A stretch of 64,000 bases of DNA, taken from contig SCVW01000046.1 in assembly GCA_007244375.1 (NCBI GenBank), positions 62,001 through 126,000 on the forward strand. Reading direction: 5' to 3'. The notes beneath the pieces are model-generated. The model saw nothing but the letters and a program-made list of their open reading frames with translations. It searched no databases and had not been told where the DNA came from. This document shows positions 62,689-64,000 of the stretch, one piece after another. The position numbers were made by a program, and so were the translations under genes. How positions within the stretch are numbered: the stretch's first letter is position 1; each line of letters begins with the position of its first letter. The DNA comes from Smithella sp. Lineage in GTDB: Bacteria > Desulfobacterota > Syntrophia > Syntrophales > Smithellaceae.

Positions 62689-63849
62689 TCAAGGACAATC
62701 ATCTATGGTAACGCATCTGTTGTTTTTGCAGCCTTCTTCAGTATCGTTGCCGGCTACGGGATTCGCTGACCCGACTCCCCGTGTTATCAAGCGTTGTTGG
62801 TCAACGTTAAAATGATTTACCAGATAATTTTTTACACTATCAGCACGTTTTTCCGACAAAACAAGATTATATTGATCCGAACCGGTATTGTCTGTATGAC
62901 CGGTTATTTTAAGCTTTGCTGCCGGATTTTTAATCATGTATTCAACGATTTTCTGCATTTCATTAGTATAACTACCGTCGACATCAGCTGAATTGAAATT
63001 AAATTCGATGATTATATTGAGACAATCAGTTGAAGGCTGTTTCTTAATAGAGAAGATTCTGGGAGGCGGCGGCGGTTTAACAGCAGAAATTTTTGCATTC
63101 TGAATCTGTTTTATTTCTTTTATCGATTCGGCCAGGGCAATATCGGATGGAGCAGCGCTGAAATATATTCCGCCGATCTCACTATCGGCTGAGGTTTTTG
63201 TTTTATGTGTATTGATGTGAATCTGCAGGCCAGTTGTTAATCCCTGCGGTTCTCCCCCTTTTATATCGCCGAAAAGTTTTTTATAGTCCTGGTACAAATT
63301 ACGCCGTTCTGTATACCACTGACCGGTTTTGTCTGTCCTGTTTCTTAAAACAATATACCTTAATTTATCACAACCTATTTGTGGACTGCGACCGTTCCAT
63401 CCCTTGGGAGCTTCGCAATCCCAAATATAACCGATTACCGGAGTATTAGTCAATGCCGGAAAGCCGATGGCTTTAAACGCTACGTAAAGTTGCAAGGCCT
63501 GATCATCAGTGGATGATTTACGTATATCTCCACCTTGGGGTAGTTTGTTTACTTTCCAACACCAGCATAATATGGGGAATTTTTTGACATCTACCTTGAA
63601 TTCTTTGCGTACACCGAAAGATGAATCACCGGAAGAAATCAGATTGAGATAAAACAGGTTATCCTCTTTTTTCATTCTCATTAGGGGCTTGCCTTTTATC
63701 TTGTCAACGCTCCATCCGGTAGGTACTTCGCTGGTCATATCCGACAGATTAAAATTGGTTACGGGAAGAACTAAAATATCGGCTATAGAATCCCATCTGA
63801 AGAAAAAAGATAAACTGATGAACAGCAGGAAGACAAGAAATATTTTCAT
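62689..63849 (-). CDS. DUF3047 protein fused to an OmpA C-terminal domain
   Basis: 386 residues. Signal-like N-terminus. Residues ~35-230 are DUF3047-like (VPTGWSVDKIKGKPLMRMKK, FPILCWCWKVNKLPQGGDIR, DDQALQLYVAF, YIWDCEAPKGW). After a Pro-rich linker (KPPPPPR) comes an OmpA domain (EFNFNSADVDGSYTNEMQKI, ITGHTDNTGSDQYNLVLSEK, ITRGVGSANPVAGNDTEEG) that should bind peptidoglycan. Its ATG overlaps the upstream PyrE-like stop (ATGA). Confidence 0.88.
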   Translation of the reverse strand: MKIFLVFLLFISLSFFFRWDSIADILVLPVTNFNLSDMTSEVPTGWSVDKIKGKPLMRMKKEDNLFYLNLISSGDSSFGVRKEFKVDVKKFPILCWCWKVNKLPQGGDIRKSSTDDQALQLYVAFKAIGFPALTNTPVIGYIWDCEAPKGWNGRSPQIGCDKLRYIVLRNRTDKTGQWYTERRNLYQDYKKLFGDIKGGEPQGLTTGLQIHINTHKTKTSADSEIGGIYFSAAPSDIALAESIKEIKQIQNAKISAVKPPPPPRIFSIKKQPSTDCLNIIIEFNFNSADVDGSYTNEMQKIVEYMIKNPAAKLKITGHTDNTGSDQYNLVLSEKRADSVKNYLVNHFNVDQQRLITRGVGSANPVAGNDTEEGCKNNRCVTIDDCP

Positions 63850-64000
63850 TCAACAACCTTACCGTTAATTAGTTTAGCGCGAAGATTCATTATTTCGGTT
63901 CTGGTCAGGATAATTTTTATGTTATCAACGTACTGAAGGATATTTTCTCTGCCGCCTTCTTCCCGGTCGATAAGTGCAATAACAAGTTCGACATTCAGGC
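63846..64000 (-). CDS. PyrE-like phosphoribosyltransferase (partial, C-terminal end)
   Basis: Only the last ~50 residues: NVELVIALIDREEGGRENIL then QYVDNIKIILTRTEIMNLRA. The IDREEGG stretch is the end of the PRPP-loop region and C-terminus of orotate phosphoribosyltransferase. The start lies beyond the right edge. Operon with the DUF3047-OmpA gene by a 4-bp overlap. Confidence 0.75.
   Translation of the reverse strand, partial: LNVELVIALIDREEGGRENILQYVDNIKIILTRTEIMNLRAKLINGKVVE

Overview
The window looks like chromosome of an anaerobic deltaproteobacterium (Desulfobacterota, perhaps Syntrophales-like). The evidence is a selenocysteine tRNA gene with at least two selenoprotein genes, many ferredoxin-type Fe-S proteins, HD-GYP/PilZ cyclic-di-GMP proteins, an FmdE-type protein, an Old Yellow Enzyme, Lol-type envelope transport and a moderately AT-rich base composition. 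The taxon is inferred; there is no rRNA or ribosomal protein gene to anchor it.

Layout. 1-4560 (minus): a cell-surface or peptide-modification locus with two paralogous GT2 glycosyltransferases, a GT4 glycosyltransferase, an HPr-kinase-like protein, a PqqD-type protein with a leader-like C-terminal tail, and the start of a nucleotidyltransferase running off the left edge. Beside it lies a decayed htpX with its middle deleted. 4826-8483 (minus): a SLOG-fold protein, a PilZ protein and a four-PAS HD-GYP phosphodiesterase. 8.9-21 kb: small membrane and housekeeping genes (YjbQ, Usp, YheU, DUF456, MBL hydrolase, MltA, OYE, Nudix) separated by several families of short intergenic repeats. Among them is an ArsC/Spx-like selenoprotein whose UGA splits it for ordinary gene callers. 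20.3-22.1 kb: a GMP-synthetase ATP-pyrophosphatase and a HisF, each without its glutaminase partner.

23.7-29 kb (plus) is the best candidate for an undescribed system: two GT8 glycosyltransferases, a 52-residue peptide with a Pro/Tyr-rich C-terminus, a PqqD protein, a radical SAM protein with extra cysteines, and a TupA-like ATP-grasp protein. I read it as a radical-SAM RiPP locus, possibly glycosylated. It is followed by a LolD/LolE-like ABC transporter, a LolA-like periplasmic protein and an outer-membrane protein that could form an envelope export or lipid/lipoprotein route.

33.4-46 kb: LysE exporter, repeat-rich lipoprotein, FmdE protein, M14 peptidase, TPR protein, a MarR-controlled operon with two Fe-S proteins related to a third at 22.3 kb, nitroreductase, and ClC channel. 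45.9-46.3 kb holds a small membrane protein interrupted by a UGA, and tRNA-Sec. 46.4-64 kb is mostly housekeeping: MoeA, Mfd, two parvulin-type chaperones, UvrA, response-regulator HD-GYP, YggS, Maf, a MerP-like selenoprotein, mannose-1-phosphate guanylyltransferase, RlmI-type methyltransferase, a decayed MFS transporter, a lipoprotein, a DUF3047-OmpA fusion and the end of a PyrE-like gene. No CRISPR array, rRNA or intact insertion sequence was seen.
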